The notes under the pieces were generated by a model that saw only the letters and a program-made list of their open reading frames with translations, had not been told where the DNA came from and searched no databases. DNA of 64,000 nucleotides from Pyrenophora tritici-repentis. Taxonomy: Eukaryota; Ascomycota; Dothideomycetes; Pleosporales; Pleosporaceae. The translations under genes were made by a program, and so were the position numbers. Below are positions 23,669-34,409 of the stretch, in pieces. The stretch lies in the NCBI RefSeq assembly GCF_003171515.1, contig NC_089390.1:992001-1056000 (forward strand). The letters run 5' to 3'. Position 1 is the stretch's first letter. Every line of letters starts with the position of its first letter.

Positions 23669-24031
23669 TCCTACTGCCGGTGTCCTGGCTACCGGTGCTC
23701 TTTCCGATGATGTTCTCTCTCCTGCTATTGTGTTCTTGTTGACGCTTGTTGCGCTAGCTGCGTTCGCTAGAGATGCGTCGGTGGTCGTGGGTTGTACACG
23801 GGTCAAATCTCAACCGGTCGGTTGGCGCGTGTATAGACGGCGTCTTGGAACGCTTCTGATACGGCTGTAACGGTCGGTCGCTAGCCACGAACGACGCCTG
23901 ATATAGCTAACAGTGAGCTTAGCATAGATAACTCCGCCTTGCTGATATAGGCAATCTAGGGAACGCGCGGGGTAAAGAATCTATCTCTTCTTAACCTAAC
24001 TGTCTGTGACTGCCGTGCAATCACTGATCAG

Positions 24032-24228
24032 TGTTGGAAGGCCTTGTACGATCGTACGGTGAATAACAGTAGCTAAGGTAATCTTGTGTATTGGTATTCT
24101 GGTGTATGATGATTCTACGAATGTGGGGGCTACGAAGGTATACATAGCGTTGGGTCCGAGTTGGGCCGAAGTAGGATCGAGGCGGTACATTGGGCCTTAT
24201 TAGGCGACACACCGTGTGTATGCCGACA
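24032..24228 (-). repeat. Copia-R3 5' LTR
   Basis: 197 bp, identical by eye to 18059-18255; followed by TSD GTTTT. Confidence 0.95.
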
Positions 24229-24241
24229 GTTTTTGTAGTTT

Positions 24242-24369
24242 TATACAGTGTCTGTCTGTTCGGTGATTTGCCCAAGGTGCCATTTTCTCGTGCCAATCCC
24301 AGTACTTGCAATAAAGGCTAGAGTAGCTTTGATGCCTGTCTTTGTTTGGAGGAGAAGTGGGAGAGTGAT
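24242..24369 (-). pseudogene. Old LINE ORF2 C-terminus
   Basis: Minus frame TLPLLLQTK...GIGTRKWHLGQ...DTV then a stop, homologous to the ORF2 ends at 24626 and 38435. Cut at 24369 by insertion of the second LINE. Confidence 0.8.
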
Positions 24370-24625
24370 TATTATTATTATTATTATTATTCCATTAGAG
24401 TCCTTTTTCAGTCAGAGACTATGTAGGACTTTGGCCGAAGGCCGTTCTATCTTGGTTTTTCTAATTTACATGGTTTTCTGGTATGGTTCGCTAATATGGT
24501 TTTTGGCTTTTCTACAAAAGATAGCTTGTATCTGTTTGTTGCCAGGTGCTAAAGAGCAGTTTGATAAGTAGAAAGAGATGTAGCAGCGGGCTCTTGTGGC
24601 AAAGGAGAGGGTTGTGGTTTTAGTT

Positions 24626-27004
24626 TTATACAGTGTCTCTCTGTAGGTCTTCTGGTGGCTGTCCTAGGTACCATTTTCTTGTTCCTATTCTGGTGCTAGT
24701 GATAAAAGCTAGGGTTGCTTCTATACCTATACTAGTGTGGAGTAGTAGTGGTAGTGTGACTGGGCGATGTTTGATTGTTTGTAGGAGCGTTTTTCGATGG
24801 TCTTTGTATAGATGACAGTACAGTAGTAGGTGTTCTGGCGTTTGGATGTTTTGGCAGGTGCAGCGATTAGAGTCTCGTTTCTTAAATCTCTTTAGGTAGG
24901 AGTTGAAGTATCCGTGTCCTAGCTTAAGAGAGTAGAAGGCGCTAGAGGTTACTCTTTTCGTGTTCTGTGGCATTTGGATGGTTTTGCTGATTTTAAGAGG
25001 GTATTTGGCTGAGTAGGTAGCTTTGTTTAGAGCGGTTGCTCTTGCTTTGTATTTCTCATACTCTTGGCGTTGTTCCGTTTGTTGTATCCTTTTGATTGTC
25101 GTGCCCAGGTAGGCAATGCTCTTTGTTGTTGATCTGGGGTCCTCTTTGGTTGCTTCTTTTGCTAGGTAGTCTGCTCTTTCGTTTCCAACTATATCTGTGT
25201 GTCCAGGTGCCCAGAGTAGGTGGATGTTTGCTTGTTTTCGTCGGATCGTATTTGCCGCTTTTAGACATCGGAGTTGCCAATGCTGTCCTGGGTTATCTGA
25301 TAGGTTTTTAAGCCTGTAGATTGCTGCTTGGTTATCTGCGTAGACCTCAAATTCCTGGTCGGTTGTAGCGTTCTTTGCTGCGTATTCGAATGCTCGTGTG
25401 ATCCCTTCTAGTTCGCCGTTGTAGACTAGCTGGTATTGTCCGATATTAACTGTTTCTGAGTAGATCTCTTGCTGAGTTGAGTTGTAGACTGCTATCCCAA
25501 CTCCTATTCCTTTTCCTTCTTGTGTTTGCGAGGCGTCTGAGTATATTGTCGTGTAATTGTCTAGCCTTGTTTTAATGTAGGCTTGGTGCGCATTTGCCTC
25601 CTCTTCTTTGGATTTTTGAGAGACTGTTACGGTATAGTTTAGAGTATCCCATGGCCTAAACCGGTATGGGATAGTCTGCTCTGTGTCCCTTTTGTTGTTT
25701 TTAGGAATTGCGTTAGTAATAGTTTGTAGCTGTCTGTGCTGGTTTGGTTTCTTTGAGCGTTGGAGATTAGTTGATTGGATCCGAGTTATTGCCTTTGCAA
25801 TTGGATGGGTGTTGGCTAGCAGGTTTGCTCTGCTTGCGTAGTTCCGGATAGTTGAGTTAAGCCTAATTGCTGGTGGTAGTAGGCTCGCTTCGAGGCTTGT
25901 AGGGACTGTTGGTGCTGTTCTAAACACTCCTAGTGTTTTTCGACAAGCCAGGTTGTGTAGTGACTGTAGTTTCTTTGTAGCGTAGGGTTGGTTTTGCCAG
26001 TATATTTGTGCTCCGTAGTCTGACACGCTGGTTACACATGCTAAGTATAGTTGTCTAATAGCGTGTGTTGATAGGCCGAGTTCAATGTTCGCTAGTCTTC
26101 CTAGCCTGTAGAAAGCTTGTCTGGCTTGGCTTACACGTATAGACACATGTGATTTGAATGATAGTCGGTTGTCTAGATAGATACCTAGCCACTTGACAGT
26201 GTCTTTGTGTTCTATCCGGTCGTTGTTTGGGAGTATGAGGGCTCTTTCTATCCTCTCCTTCTTAGCGGTGAAGTGGATTAGCTCTGTTTTGGATGTGTCG
26301 AAGATAATGTCTAGCTGCTCTCCCTTGGCAACAGACTCCGCAACAATCAATCGGATCGGCATGATTGATTCCTATCTAGGTTAAAGGCTGCCTAATAAAG
26401 TAACTCTTTAACCTATATAGGAATCAATCATGTCGATCGATTGATTGTTGCGGAGTCTGCTTGGCAAAGAGTGTAGCTATCTCTTTTTGCAGTGCTCTTA
26501 TGTTTTTCTTTAGAGAGGTTGATGAGGTAGTAAGAGATAGGTCGTCGATATACGATAGTTGAAAGCTTTGTAAGGCTGGGAATAGGTCTCGGATATAGAT
26601 AAGGAAGAAGATTGGTGATACTGGGCTGCCTTGTGGGATGCCTGCTCTAATCTTGCTAAATTCTTCAATCTTATTATCGAATGCTAGTCTTAGGGTCCTG
26701 TTGGAGAGAAAGGATTTCGCCCAGCAAATTAAGCTAATTGGGAGTCCAAGTTTCTTAAGTCGGTCTAGAAATCGGTTGTGTATGACGTGGTCAAAAGCTC
26801 CTTTGACGTCCACGAACACTGTGGAAGTAATTTGGCCTTGCTGTTTTTTGTGTTGAATCTGGTCTACTAGGAGGAGAGCGGCGTCTATTGCAGATTTCTT
26901 GTTTCTACCTCCAATTTGTGAGGGGTGTAGGAGGTTTGTGGTTTCTGCTAGACTAGCTAGTCTTTTGGCGATAATTCTCTCTAGTACCTTCCCTAGGCTG
27001 TTTA
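24626..27004 (-). pseudogene. LINE ORF2 fragment (RT C-terminal part, RNase H)
   Basis: Truncated in the RT fingers/palm: it retains YIDDLSL near 26550, then is interrupted by MITE B (26332-26459), which supplies stops. It continues in frame to a complete RNase H domain (TIYSDASQ, YNGELEGI, VYADNQAAIY, LLWAPGHTDIVGNE) and a C-terminal Cys/His motif (CTCQ...PEHLLLYC). Unlike the full-length copy on the right, it has no frameshift at the run of As near 25617. Confidence 0.85.
26332..26459. mobile_element. MITE family B, copy 1 (128 bp)
   Basis: CAGACTCCGCAACAATCAAT ends in inverted orientation; the whole element is nearly one hairpin with arms of about 54 bp around a short loop. TSD CTTGGCAA (26324-26331 and 26460-26467). 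Same site in LINE ORF2 as copy 3. Confidence 0.93.
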
Positions 27005-27010
27005 GCACGT

Positions 27011-27020
27011 TATCGATAAG
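27011..27020. other. 5' TSD of the full-length LINE
   Basis: TATCGATAAG. The 3' copy is TATCGATA at 38687-38694 plus AG at 40805-40806, split by the pogo element. Confidence 0.75.
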
Positions 27021-28090
27021 ATAACCAAAAACACCAACAATTGACTCTTTCGCTGTTTTCTAGTCTCCCAAATCTATTCCTATCCTAGAGATCTACTCGA
27101 TAGATCAGTAAGATAGAGAAAAGAGAGTAAGAAGAGTAAAATAGCAAGGCTTTCACTACTTTCACACCGGTACGGCTAGAAGAACTAGGTATCCTTCTAG
27201 TGTAAAGTAGCAACAACAGAACAAAAATGCCGCCAGACAGCGACAATATCATAGTGCAGATCCCAGAGGCAAGCGGAAACAGCACTAATACCGCAATCTA
27301 TCTCGAAAATGATATCCAAATGGGTATAGAAGAGGACCAGACACCAGCGACCCCAACCCAAACTCAACCTAACCCACCCGAACGACTAGTCCCAATCATG
27401 AACAAACGACCAGCCCTCTTCTCTCCTGTATACGACAGAACTGGAAGAAATCCATTCCAAAAGAATGACTCTGATAAACCAACCGCAAAAGATCCAGAAC
27501 AGGCAATCCAATGGGCTAGAAACCTGATCCTCCAAGCCTCTATTATGACCAACTCATATGAAGAGCAAAACAAGCTACTCGAACTACTAGACGTATTTAG
27601 AGACTACACGGAAAAAGGGAGAGTTACAAACCAGATCTCGGACAAACTATCTGCCAAGCTCGCCTTCCACTCAGCTACTCTAGCAAACGCTTCAGAAAAA
27701 GCAGCAAAGACATTAAAGAAGGCAACAGCCACAGTAGCTGGTCAAAACAACCAAACAGTAGCAGTAGCAACAACGACAACAAACACAAATGCTCCCCAAT
27801 CATACGCAACAATTGCAGCTCAACCATCAAAGAACGCCACTTGGACGACTGTAGCCCCAAAGAAAAAGCCAACGCCTAAGAAACTAATTACGCACTATCA
27901 AATAGTTGCAACACTAGAGGAAAACCAAACCATCAACCCGCTCCAAGCACGAAACAAAATCAACGAGGCATTCCAAAAAGCTGGCATTGCAGGACCTGTT
28001 ATCCAACTAGCAGCTCTTAGTAAGAGAAACAATCTCATACTTACTACTACAAGCGGATACTCTGGAGAATTCCTTCTCCAGCAATCCAAC

Positions 28091-28279
28091 TGTCAGATTG
28101 AGGCGAGGTTTTGCTCCATGATCGAGCCGATGGTGGTTGGGGAAGGACATGAGACCCCCAAACCAGGGCTAGCGCCGGGACTTAGCACTGCCAAGCCCGA
28201 GGCGAGGCCACCTCCCACAGACAGAGCCGTAGACAGACACAGAGAATACACACTTGATCCCATCCATAAAAATCTGACA
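28091..28279 (+). repeat. Copia-3 5' LTR
   Basis: 189 bp, identical by eye to 33347-33535. Confidence 0.95.
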
Positions 28280-28418
28280 ATTAAGAGTCTCACTGCCTGT
28301 ACCGAGTACAGAAGAGTCAATCAAAGTTACTTTATACTACAAATACCGTCAATACGACGATCCCCACGCTACAACACGTAAGCGCCGAACCGAAGAGTCA
28401 TCAAAACTCATCGACAAG

Positions 28419-29550
28419 ATGTCTGTACTATCAAACAGAGATCCAACAGTGATCCTAACGGATTATACCAATTGGGCTAAATGGTACCAACAACTACAAG
28501 CGGAATGCGCCGCATACCAAGTGTGGGAAAAGCTATCAGCCATCAACTGCAGCGACGAATCTGCACGTTACCCAATATCGCCAAGCGATCGGCGACGATA
28601 GCGCCGAAGCGCCAGCCTACGTACCGGTACGACCCTCGGACCTCGCGACGAACGCGAAGACGTCCTATAAAGAAGATATCGATTATTACCGAATACAACT
28701 AGAAGAGTTTAGAATACTTAACCAGAGATATCAACAAGAGCGGACCGGACTTGGAAAGCTCACCGAGCACATAAGGAAGACTGTGTCACAACACCTCTTC
28801 TACAACTGCTGCAAGGCAGGTCTTTCCCATCGGCAGTGGATTGAAAACTTAGCCGCAAATGTTGGGATTGACACGAAGGAGGAACTCAAACGTGCGAGAG
28901 AACGTTACCTCGCGGCCCAAAAACCGATGAGGTTGTTAGCACAGTGGGAGACCTGGCTAACTGAGATGGACCATGCAATCACGGAAGGCAAGGCCCTTGG
29001 CATACCTGAATGCCAAGACGAAGAGTTTATCAAGGAGGATTTCGTCAAAGCAGTTCTCAAACCATCACCAGAATGGACTACCGCGTTCATGGCCGGTGGA
29101 AATAAAGACCCACGTGTCACTGTACGGATGATGATTAAACAGTTCCGAGAGTACGCCTCACTGTTGCATCCGATCAAACACAAGGTCCCGAAGGCCGCCT
29201 TTGTAGCAAGTGGACCTCAACTGAACGGCGAAGACGCAGATGACGCCGCCGAGAAGGCCCCAGGAAAGCGAGGTCGCGGCAAAAGCCGAAAGACTCCCGG
29301 ACCGGGCAAGGATAGGAAACAATGCAAGGTATGCGACCAACAGCACGAACTAAAGGATTGTTGGTACGCGTTTCCGCACAACGCCCCTGTTTGGTGGAAG
29401 CCACGTGAAACACTGAAGACGATGGCTCAGCACCGAATTGATAGCGACACTGATCTCGAACAAGAGATAAGGGGAGCCAAGAGAGCTAAATTAGGGACAC
29501 CCCAGATTAAGAAGTCACAGAGCACTCCGGTAGAGGATACTGTCGAGTGA
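28419..29550 (+). pseudogene. Copia-3 gag with a frameshift
   Basis: ATG at 28419. The first frame ends after about 60 residues (stop near 28600). The conserved path moves to the frame QYRQAIGDDSAEAP from about 28570 and runs on into the 28783-29550 ORF, so one indel lies near 28565. The C-terminus has a knuckle-like CKVCDQQHELKDC followed by a Trp-rich stretch. Confidence 0.78.
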
Positions 29551-29604
29551 CCAGAAGGCCGGAACATAGGCCAGATCAACCTTATAATCTGTGCCTCATC
29601 ATTT

Positions 29605-32600
29605 ATGGCAAAGGAATCTAAGTACCCACTTCAACGCTCTTACATAATGGACTCCGGAACCACTATACACGTCGGCAACGACCTCGGACGATTCACGAAT
29701 ATTCGACCGCCTATGACAGGAGACTTCCTCTGGGCAGGCAATACAAGGGTGTGGATTAAGGCATACGGTTCAGTTACTCTGAGAGTAGATAGCGCAGACG
29801 GTCACCGTCTCCTCTACCTCGAGAACGTCGCCTACTGCCCTGACCTACACTGCAGTCTTGTCTCCTTCCGGATACTCCGCCGGCAAGGTCTTTGGTGGGA
29901 CACCAAATCCGACCCAACAATCCTCCGACGGTCCGACGATAGCGAACTGGCAGTACTACACGAGAAGTACGGACAATGGATACTGGAACTCAATGACGCT
30001 GAGGCGCGAGCAGCGTTTTCAACGCAGCAGCCAACGCGCAGGACAGCCGTACGAAAACGAGCTGAGGCTATAGTCTGGCACAAGAGACTTGGCCACCCTG
30101 GATCCGACGCCCTAGAACACCTAGTGAACCAATCTGAGGGGGTGAAGATCGTCGGGGTCCCCACAGTGAAATGCGATGCCTGTGGGATATCAAAGTCGAA
30201 GCGAATGATACGACGGACGCCCCGGACTATTTTAGAAGGTCCGGGAGAGCGAGTTGCGATCGACTTTCACGACTACGAAGCAGAAAGTACGACCAAGGAG
30301 AAGAGTCAGATGCTTATTAACTGCCGCGTTACGGGATACATATGGGATTTCTATCTTAGTGACAACCGAACGGCAAGAGTCATCCTTAAAAGCCTTAAGA
30401 TGTTAGTCACCTTTATGATGAATCAATTTGGTATAACGGTAAAGGTTATTGAGACGGACAACGAGATATTTTCCGTGAAGCCAGAGGTCGCCAGATGGTG
30501 CAGAACAAGAGGTATAGTACTCGAGCCTTCCGCCCCCGATACGCAAGCGCAAAACGGAGGAGCCGAACGCTCAGGGGGTGTGGTAAAAGAAAAGGGTCGA
30601 GCAATGCGACTCGATGCACATCTGCCGTGGGACCAATGGCCGGAAATCGCCCGGACCGCCGTCTACCTACACAACAGGACGCCGAAATATCAGAACCGCT
30701 GGAGATCTCCATACGAGATGTTCTTCACGGCAATCGCTTTCCAGAATGGAGTTGTTACATCACCACGCAAGCCCAACCTGTCGCATTTACGAGCGTACGG
30801 CTGTAAGGCATTTGCGATGACGGATGACACGAAGCGAGGAAAAGGACGTCTACAGAGATTTGACCCGAAAGCCTGGATAGGGTACTTAGTTGGTTACCGT
30901 TCGACGAACATATTCCGAATTTGGGTACCATCTATAGGCAAGGTCATTAGCACTCGCGACGTTGTATTCGACGAGGAAGTCGTATATAGTGGAGAGCATA
31001 AAGAGGTTATGGACAATCTTATGCATAGCACTACAGAGGAGATAGCAGCATGGATTCGAACTATTGAACTGCCCCTGGACCAAATCCCACACGGGAAGAA
31101 CTTGGAACTTTCTACGAAGATGAGACCATTGCTAGAGCGCCGGAAAATGGGCGGCTCGAGTATGATGAGGCGGGAAGGAAGGTAGTACCTTATCCGACGC
31201 CACCACATACGCCCCCACCGGCAGCACTGCTTGCTCAAATGCTAACTAATGTGGAACACCCCTTCAGGGACGATGATACCGGAGGCTACGGCCTACAATC
31301 CGAAGAGACTGCCTACGGGAAACAAGGTCTTGACACTAGCTACGGCGAACATGGTGTACAGACTGGCGCACAGCGCGAACATGGTCTATCCGCAGGCGTT
31401 CCACGCGAACAATGCGATGCCGGAGGCTACGGCCTACAATCCGAAGAGACTGCCTACGGGAAACAAGGTCTTGACACTAGCTACGGCAAACAAGGTCTCG
31501 CGAGTGGTATCCTCCATCCGGAACACAGGATGTTGAAGGAGCCATGGGCAGCCGCCTTTATGGCAGGCACCAAGGCAGGAAACGTTCAAAACTTGGCAGG
31601 AGAGCGACTGGACAAGGCAAAGCTTGAGCGTATGATGCGAAACGGCAAGAAGCCTCATCGCAGCCAGCTGCCACCGCCTCCCCAAGCGAACGGCCTGCGA
31701 GAGGATCACGAGTTGTTCTATTTTTTCAAAGAGGCTGAGATTACACATCTCCATAGCCACAAGGAAACCAGATCCTGGTCAGAGGTCCCGGCGAAGACGG
31801 CTCGGAAGACCGACCAGCAGGTACTGGACTCAATGTGGGTATACACCTACAAATTTGACAAGCACCATCGATTCCAGAAGTGTAAGGCGCGATTGGTAGT
31901 GCGTGGAGACCAGCAACGAAATGTCACCGCACAAGAAACCTACGCTGCTACACTGGCCGGAAGATCGTTTCGGATGCTAGTGTCGATTGCGGCCCGGTTT
32001 GACCTAGAGCTGAAGCAATACGACGTATCGAACGCCTTCGTCAACGCAGATATTGATCGAACAGTGTACATGCGGATGCCCCCAGGATACAGGAAGCAGG
32101 GAACAATACTGCAACTAAACAAAGCGCTGTACGGCCTACGGATCTCGCCATTGCTCTGGCAAAGACACTTCACTGCCTTCCTTCTAGAAATCGGGTTCTC
32201 GCCAGTTCCCCACGAACCTTGCTGCATGATCCGAGACGGAGTGTTCATCTTCTTTTATGTTGATGACATTATCCTTGCCTCTTCGAAACGGCACGCGGAA
32301 GTAGCTCGGAAAGTGGAAGAGGAACTGAAACAGCGATACAACCTGACCGGAGGAAAGGATTTGCAGTGGTTTTTAGGAGTAGAAGTTATACGGGACCGAG
32401 AGAAGCGAAAGATCTGGCTGTCACAGAAAGCTTATGTTGAGAAGATTGCACGGCTGGCAACGAACAAGGACCAACGACACAACACACCAATGGCTAGAGT
32501 CGAACTAGTTGCACGTGAGGGTTTGGCGACTCCTGGAGAGATTAACTTGTATCAACGCAAGATTGGATCGTTACTCTTCGCCGCCGTCAACACCCGACCC

Positions 32601-33281
32601 GATGTCGCATTCCCAGTATCACGACTCGCCCGGTTCCTCACAAACCCTGGTCCACTACATCAAGAAGCCGCTGACCGAGTGCTGTTGTACCTGGAGTCAA
32701 CCAAGCTTCTATCCTTATCATTCGGAGGAGACGACCAATTGGTAGTAGCTAGCGATGCATCCTTTGCGGACAACACCGCGGATCGCAAGAGCTCCCAAGG
32801 GTACGTTATCAAGCTATTTGGAGGACTGATCGCATGGAGGGCGAACAAACAAGATACCATCACGACATCTACGACCGAAGCAGAACTCCTCGCGCTATCG
32901 CAAGTGGCTAAGGAGTCCATGTTTGTGCGGATGCTGCTAGAGGAGCTTCGGGTAGAGTTGACGGAGAAGACAATTACGATACAGTGCGATAATACGCAGA
33001 CGATCCGGCTGATCAACGAGGAGATCTCTCAGCTGACGACGAAACTCCGTCACGTGGACATCCACAATCACTGGCTGAGGCAAGAGGCAAAGCGAAAGTC
33101 TATCAGAGTCGTGTATGTACCGTCTGGCGAAATGCTCGCCGATGGTTTCACGAAGACCCTGCCTGCCAACAACTGGCCCCAGTTCTTGACGCAGGTCGGA
33201 CTGGTTGAAGTGAAGGAACGAGACGTAGAGGAAGCAGATCCAGAGGAAATTCTGGAGAAGATGGAAAGTCTTGTTATATAG
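29605..33281 (+). pseudogene. Copia-3 pol with a frameshift between integrase and RT
   Basis: The 29605-31185 frame has protease (YIMDSGTTIHVG), integrase finger (HKRLGHPG...CDACGISK) and core (VAIDFHDYE, IETDNEIFSV, GGAERSGGV). Near 31080-31110 the conserved path shifts (ELGTFYEDETIARAP in the new frame) into the ORF with ATG at 31239, which has RT (QYDVSNAFVNA, LYGLRISPLLW, FFYVDDIILAS) and RNase H (ASDASFADN, TSTTEAELLALS, QCDNTQTIRL). A 65-bp segment is duplicated in the linker. The two lesions make the copy non-autonomous. Confidence 0.85.
31283..31487. repeat. Direct duplication in the Copia-3 linker
   Basis: GGAGGCTACGGCCTACAATC and the following 45 bases occur at 31283-31348 and again at 31423-31487, coding for the same peptide in the region between integrase and RT. 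Confidence 0.85.
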
Positions 33282-33346
33282 TCCGGTATGAATGTCGCAA
33301 AGACCACTCCACCTCAGGCTGCCGAGGAGCGCCGAGCTGAGGGGTG

Positions 33347-33535
33347 TGTCAGATTGAGGCGAGGTTTTGCTCCATGATCGAGCCGATGGTGGTTGGGGAA
33401 GGACATGAGACCCCCAAACCAGGGCTAGCGCCGGGACTTAGCACTGCCAAGCCCGAGGCGAGGCCACCTCCCACAGACAGAGCCGTAGACAGACACAGAG
33501 AATACACACTTGATCCCATCCATAAAAATCTGACA
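33347..33535 (+). repeat. Copia-3 3' LTR
   Basis: 189 bp, identical by eye to 28091-28279. Confidence 0.95.
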
Positions 33536-33558
33536 CCAACATCTGGATGGATCTCTTT

Positions 33559-33856
33559 TAGACTCCGCAACAATCAATTCAATCCGGTCACTCTCCTAGA
33601 CCCACTTACCTATCTAGCAGACTCCGCAACAATCAATCGGATCGGCATGATTGATTCCTATCTAGGTTAAAGGCTGCCTAATGAAGTAATTCTTTAACCT
33701 ATATAGGAATCAATCATGTCAATCGATTGATTGTTGCGGAGTCTGCTATCTAGGTAGGGCTTAAACTCCTATAGGTAACTACTAGGCTTAAAGCGGTAAT
33801 CAATCAATCCAATCTGAACCTTCTAGGACCCACTTAATTGATTGTTGCGGACTGTG
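33559..33856. mobile_element. MITE family A, copy 4, split by a MITE B
   Basis: 162 bp of MITE A in two parts (33559-33617 and 33754-33856), interrupted by MITE B copy 2. TSD ATCTCTTT (33551-33558 and 33857-33864). Lies in LINE ORF1. Confidence 0.92.
33618..33745. mobile_element. MITE family B, copy 2, nested in MITE A
   Basis: 128 bp, TSD CTATCTAG (33610-33617 and 33746-33753) made of MITE A sequence. It differs from the other B copies at about three bases. Confidence 0.93.
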
Positions 33857-34409
33857 ATCTCTTTAACATCAAACACGCTCAACCACTAGAATCTTGGACA
33901 AAAGTCATAGTCCACAACGTCCCTACAACCTTTGAAGGAGCAGACACGCTAGAAATCCTTCGAACTGAAATCCCTACATACAACAAAGGACTACAAATAG
34001 TTGGTAACTCCTACTGGCTTACAAAAGACTGGAAGAACAAGCAAAACAGCTCTATTGTTATTGCTTTTAAAACAGAAGCTGAAGCAAAGAAACTAGGAGC
34101 GAGGATCATTATCCTTGGAGAGAGCCTCCGTACTGAAAAGTACAGAAGTATTCCAGCTACTACCCAATGCGACAACTGCCAAGGCTTTGGCCATACAAAG
34201 CTTAAATGCCGGAACCAAACAGCATGCCAGCTATGTGCGGGGACCCACCCTACATCGCAGCATAAATGCTCCACCTGCACGACAAGTGGGAAGCCTTGTA
34301 TCCATACACTCCCAAAATGCTCAAACTGCAAAGAACCTCACTTTGCTAATAGCAGAGACTGTGAAGTCCTCGCAGCTATAACAAACAAGGAGAACCAATA
34401 TACAACAGA

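Larger units (their letters stand above)
18059..24228 (-). mobile_element. Copia-R3, Copia-order retrotransposon
   Basis: 6,170 bp, minus strand, with 197-bp LTRs (TGTTGGAAGG...TATGCCGACA on the plus strand) that read as identical, and TSD GTTTT (18054-18058 and 24229-24233). Gag and pol lie in different frames. A MITE A sits at the end of pol. The primer site beside the 5' LTR (CTGATCAGTGATTGCACGG on the minus strand) does not match the initiator tRNA and I could not assign it. Inserted in the 3' UTR of the old LINE. Confidence 0.92.
24370..27004 (-). mobile_element. Second Tad-like LINE, 5'-truncated, LINE-derived part
   Basis: Minus-strand LINE with an (ATT)n tail at 24370-24391, a 3' UTR, and ORF2 from mid-RT to the C-terminus. 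It is nearly identical in inverted orientation to 36059-38690, including a MITE B at the same position. Homology to the full LINE stops at 27004. The insertion as a whole runs to 41013 and has an exact 13-bp TSD GTGGGAGAGTGAT (24357-24369 and 41014-41026). The 5' part beyond 27004 is not LINE sequence. Confidence 0.88.
28091..33535 (+). mobile_element. Copia-3, Ty1/Copia retrotransposon
   Basis: 5,445 bp, plus strand, 189-bp LTRs (TGTCAGATTG...AAAATCTGACA) that read as identical, TSD CCAAC (28086-28090 and 33536-33540). Inserted in LINE ORF1. The sequence after the 5' LTR, ATTAAGAGTCTCACTG (28280-28295), contains the complement of CTCTTAA, the loop expected in a tRNA-Lys(CUU), so a half-tRNA primer other than iMet is possible. 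A short purine-rich stretch (AGCTGAGGGGTG) precedes the 3' LTR. Two frameshifts make it defective. Confidence 0.93.

Noticed and set aside
27227..28381. 384-aa ORF as one complete protein
   Set aside because: Its last third is the Copia-3 LTR read in frame; only 27227-28090 is LINE ORF1.
33344..33670. 108-codon ORF
   Set aside because: It is a concatenation of Copia-3 LTR and MITE sequence.
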